Below are positions 5,375 through 7,239 of a DNA stretch of 7,239 nucleotides, piece by piece (position 1 is the stretch's first letter; the number at the start of each line of letters is the position of its first letter). The stretch is taken from NCBI GenBank assembly GCA_017652715.1, contig JAGCAL010000009.1:1-7239 (forward strand), given 5' to 3'. The translations under genes were made by a program, and so were the position numbers. The notes below the pieces were generated by a model. The model was not told the origin of the DNA. It was given only the letters and a program-made list of their open reading frames with translations, and ran no database searches. This DNA is from Candidatus Saccharimonadota bacterium (GTDB lineage: Bacteria; Patescibacteriota; Saccharimonadia; Saccharimonadales; Saccharimonadaceae).

Positions 5375-6100
5375 CTAATCCTCTTCCCTCACATAGTATG
5401 TATTACGAATCGTCTCGTTGCCACCTATCTTCGCATATCCAACCTGCGAATTATCGATAACTGCATTACCGCGCACCGATACGGCATCTTCAATCCGAGA
5501 ATTGGTGATTTTGGAATTGTCATGAATAGATATATCTTCTCCACAAATAAGAGAATCTATAACTTGAGCATTGCCATATATTACTCCACCAGCAACAATA
5601 AAAATACGAGAATCACGTATGTGAGCGTTTCCGTAAATCCTGCCTCCATCAATAGACGATTCCCGAATGCTAGCTTCACCAGAAATATCTACTCCGCCGC
5701 CATCAATAAGAGAACTACAAACTTCAGCGGAACCGCAAATCCGACATCCTTCTTCTCCATCAAAGCCATCATCGATAACAGAGTTCTTTATCTGAGCATC
5801 CTCACAAATTCGAGAACGCTTTCCCATGACTTTGGAATTAGAATCAATCCAACAATTACCTTCGTGGGACAGATTTTCTTCAAACTGGACAAAACCGCCC
5901 ACTTCTCCCTTTCTGACAACACCTTCAATATCCTTCAGTGCTCTAATACGGTAAAGAGTTACCGGTTTAGCTTCCCTATAGCCATCATCATTAATCGTAC
6001 AACATTCTTCATTATAGAAACCACTCTCGATATTCGATTGAGTATACTCCAGCCGTTCACAAACAATAGTTTCGTCCGTTAATTCAAACTTCTTTTCCAT
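5375..6100 (-). CDS. Beta-helix repeat protein with LYRIRAL/GGF N-terminal signature, function unknown
   Basis: The 241-residue product has an N-terminal part (1-48, with the pair C33-C34), then LYRIRALKDIEGVVRKGEVGGF (49-70) and ENLSHEGNCWI (75-85). That signature is familiar to me from uncharacterised proteins of bacteria and phages which continue into GNARV-type repeats. From about 97 to 236, eight imperfect repeats of 15-23 residues follow, each close to I-x-G-N-A-x-I-x-D-S-x-I: for example RIYGNAHIRDSRI (154-166), VIYGNAQVIDSLI (173-185), SVRGNAVIDNSQV (208-220). The period suits a parallel beta-helix. No signal peptide, membrane segment or catalytic motif is seen, so it is probably a cytoplasmic scaffold or binding protein; the role is unknown. 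A TTG six codons upstream is in frame, but the ATG at 6100 follows AAGGGGG closely. The gene stands alone between its own promoter and terminator. Confidence 0.85.
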   Translation of the reverse strand: MEKKFELTDETIVCERLEYTQSNIESGFYNEECCTINDDGYREAKPVTLYRIRALKDIEGVVRKGEVGGFVQFEENLSHEGNCWIDSNSKVMGKRSRICEDAQIKNSVIDDGFDGEEGCRICGSAEVCSSLIDGGGVDISGEASIRESSIDGGRIYGNAHIRDSRIFIVAGGVIYGNAQVIDSLICGEDISIHDNSKITNSRIEDAVSVRGNAVIDNSQVGYAKIGGNETIRNTYYVREED

Positions 6101-6149
6101 TAAACCCCCTTCTTTCAACGAAAAATTAAAGAACCACTAGCTACAAGAA

Positions 6150-6162
6150 TGTAATAGTTACA
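6150..6162. promoter_or_regulatory. Candidate operator TGTAA-N3-TTACA at the transcription start
   Basis: A perfect inverted repeat with 5-bp arms and a 3-bp centre spans about +1 to +12 of the promoter of the beta-helix protein gene. This is a usual place for a repressor site. No regulator gene lies in the window to pair it with. Confidence 0.4.
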
Positions 6163-6167
6163 CTTTA

Positions 6168-6196
6168 ATTATAGCATAATAACCTTAATATGTCAA
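6168..6196 (-). promoter_or_regulatory. Full-consensus promoter of the beta-helix protein gene
   Basis: TTGACA (6196-6191), a 17-base spacer and TATAAT (6173-6168), preceded by TGC, match the ideal sigma70 promoter including the extended -10. Predicted +1 is near 6161, giving a leader of about 61 bases that ends in AAGAAGGGGG before the ATG. Such strength is striking for a gene of unknown function. Confidence 0.88.
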
Positions 6197-6239
6197 TTAC
6201 ATGCGAATAATTCTAATCTCTCCGCAAACTTGAGCAGTG

Positions 6240-7239
<1,000 letters not shown>

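Noticed and set aside
5309..6082. A 257-codon open frame on the plus strand, longer than the gene it overlaps
   Set aside because: It lies antisense to the beta-helix repeat gene, which has repeats, a ribosome binding site, a promoter and a terminator. The plus-strand frame begins inside the terminator and palindrome and has no domain-like pattern.

Overview
The window looks like a piece of a Candidate Phyla Radiation genome, most likely Candidatus Saccharibacteria (TM7). This rests on recognition of protein styles, not on a search. The main clues are a secreted protein with an InlB-type repeat followed by a FISUMP-like domain, a short Ser/Thr-rich protein ending in an IPSTGP sorting-type signal, shortened RsmD and TrmD, compact spacing, and near-consensus sigma70-type promoters. 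TGA ends trmD and no gene has an internal TGA, so nothing suggests the UGA=Gly code of Gracilibacteria/Absconditabacteria.

Layout. Nearly everything is on the minus strand; only the last gene is on the plus strand. Read in the direction of minus-strand transcription, from about 6200 down to 1: (i) a 241-residue beta-helix repeat protein (6100-5375) with a consensus promoter, a possible operator at its transcription start and a strong UUCG-loop terminator; (ii) a probable free-standing structured RNA of about 141 nt (5240-5100) with a consensus promoter and its own GAAA-loop terminator; (iii) a tightly coupled operon trmD-recG-rsmD (5033-1841; ATGA and TAATG overlaps); (iv) a membrane and possibly wall-attached Ser/Thr-rich protein (1758-1303) with its own promoter and terminator; (v) tRNA-Leu(UAG) (1240-1156) with promoter and terminator; (vi) the first 361 codons of a secreted adhesin-like protein (1085 to beyond the left edge). 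On the plus strand, diverging from (i), the GTPase gene obg starts at 6255 and runs off the right edge.

Function. The housekeeping core concerns RNA and the ribosome: TrmD makes m1G37 in tRNA, RsmD makes m2G966 in 16S rRNA, Obg assists 50S assembly, and a tRNA gene lies nearby. RecG remodels stalled replication forks. The two surface genes probably belong to the cell envelope, which in this group mediates contact with host bacteria. The parts least explained are the small RNA, the beta-helix protein, and two protein genes whose -10 boxes sit exactly where a leaderless transcript would start on the A of the ATG.
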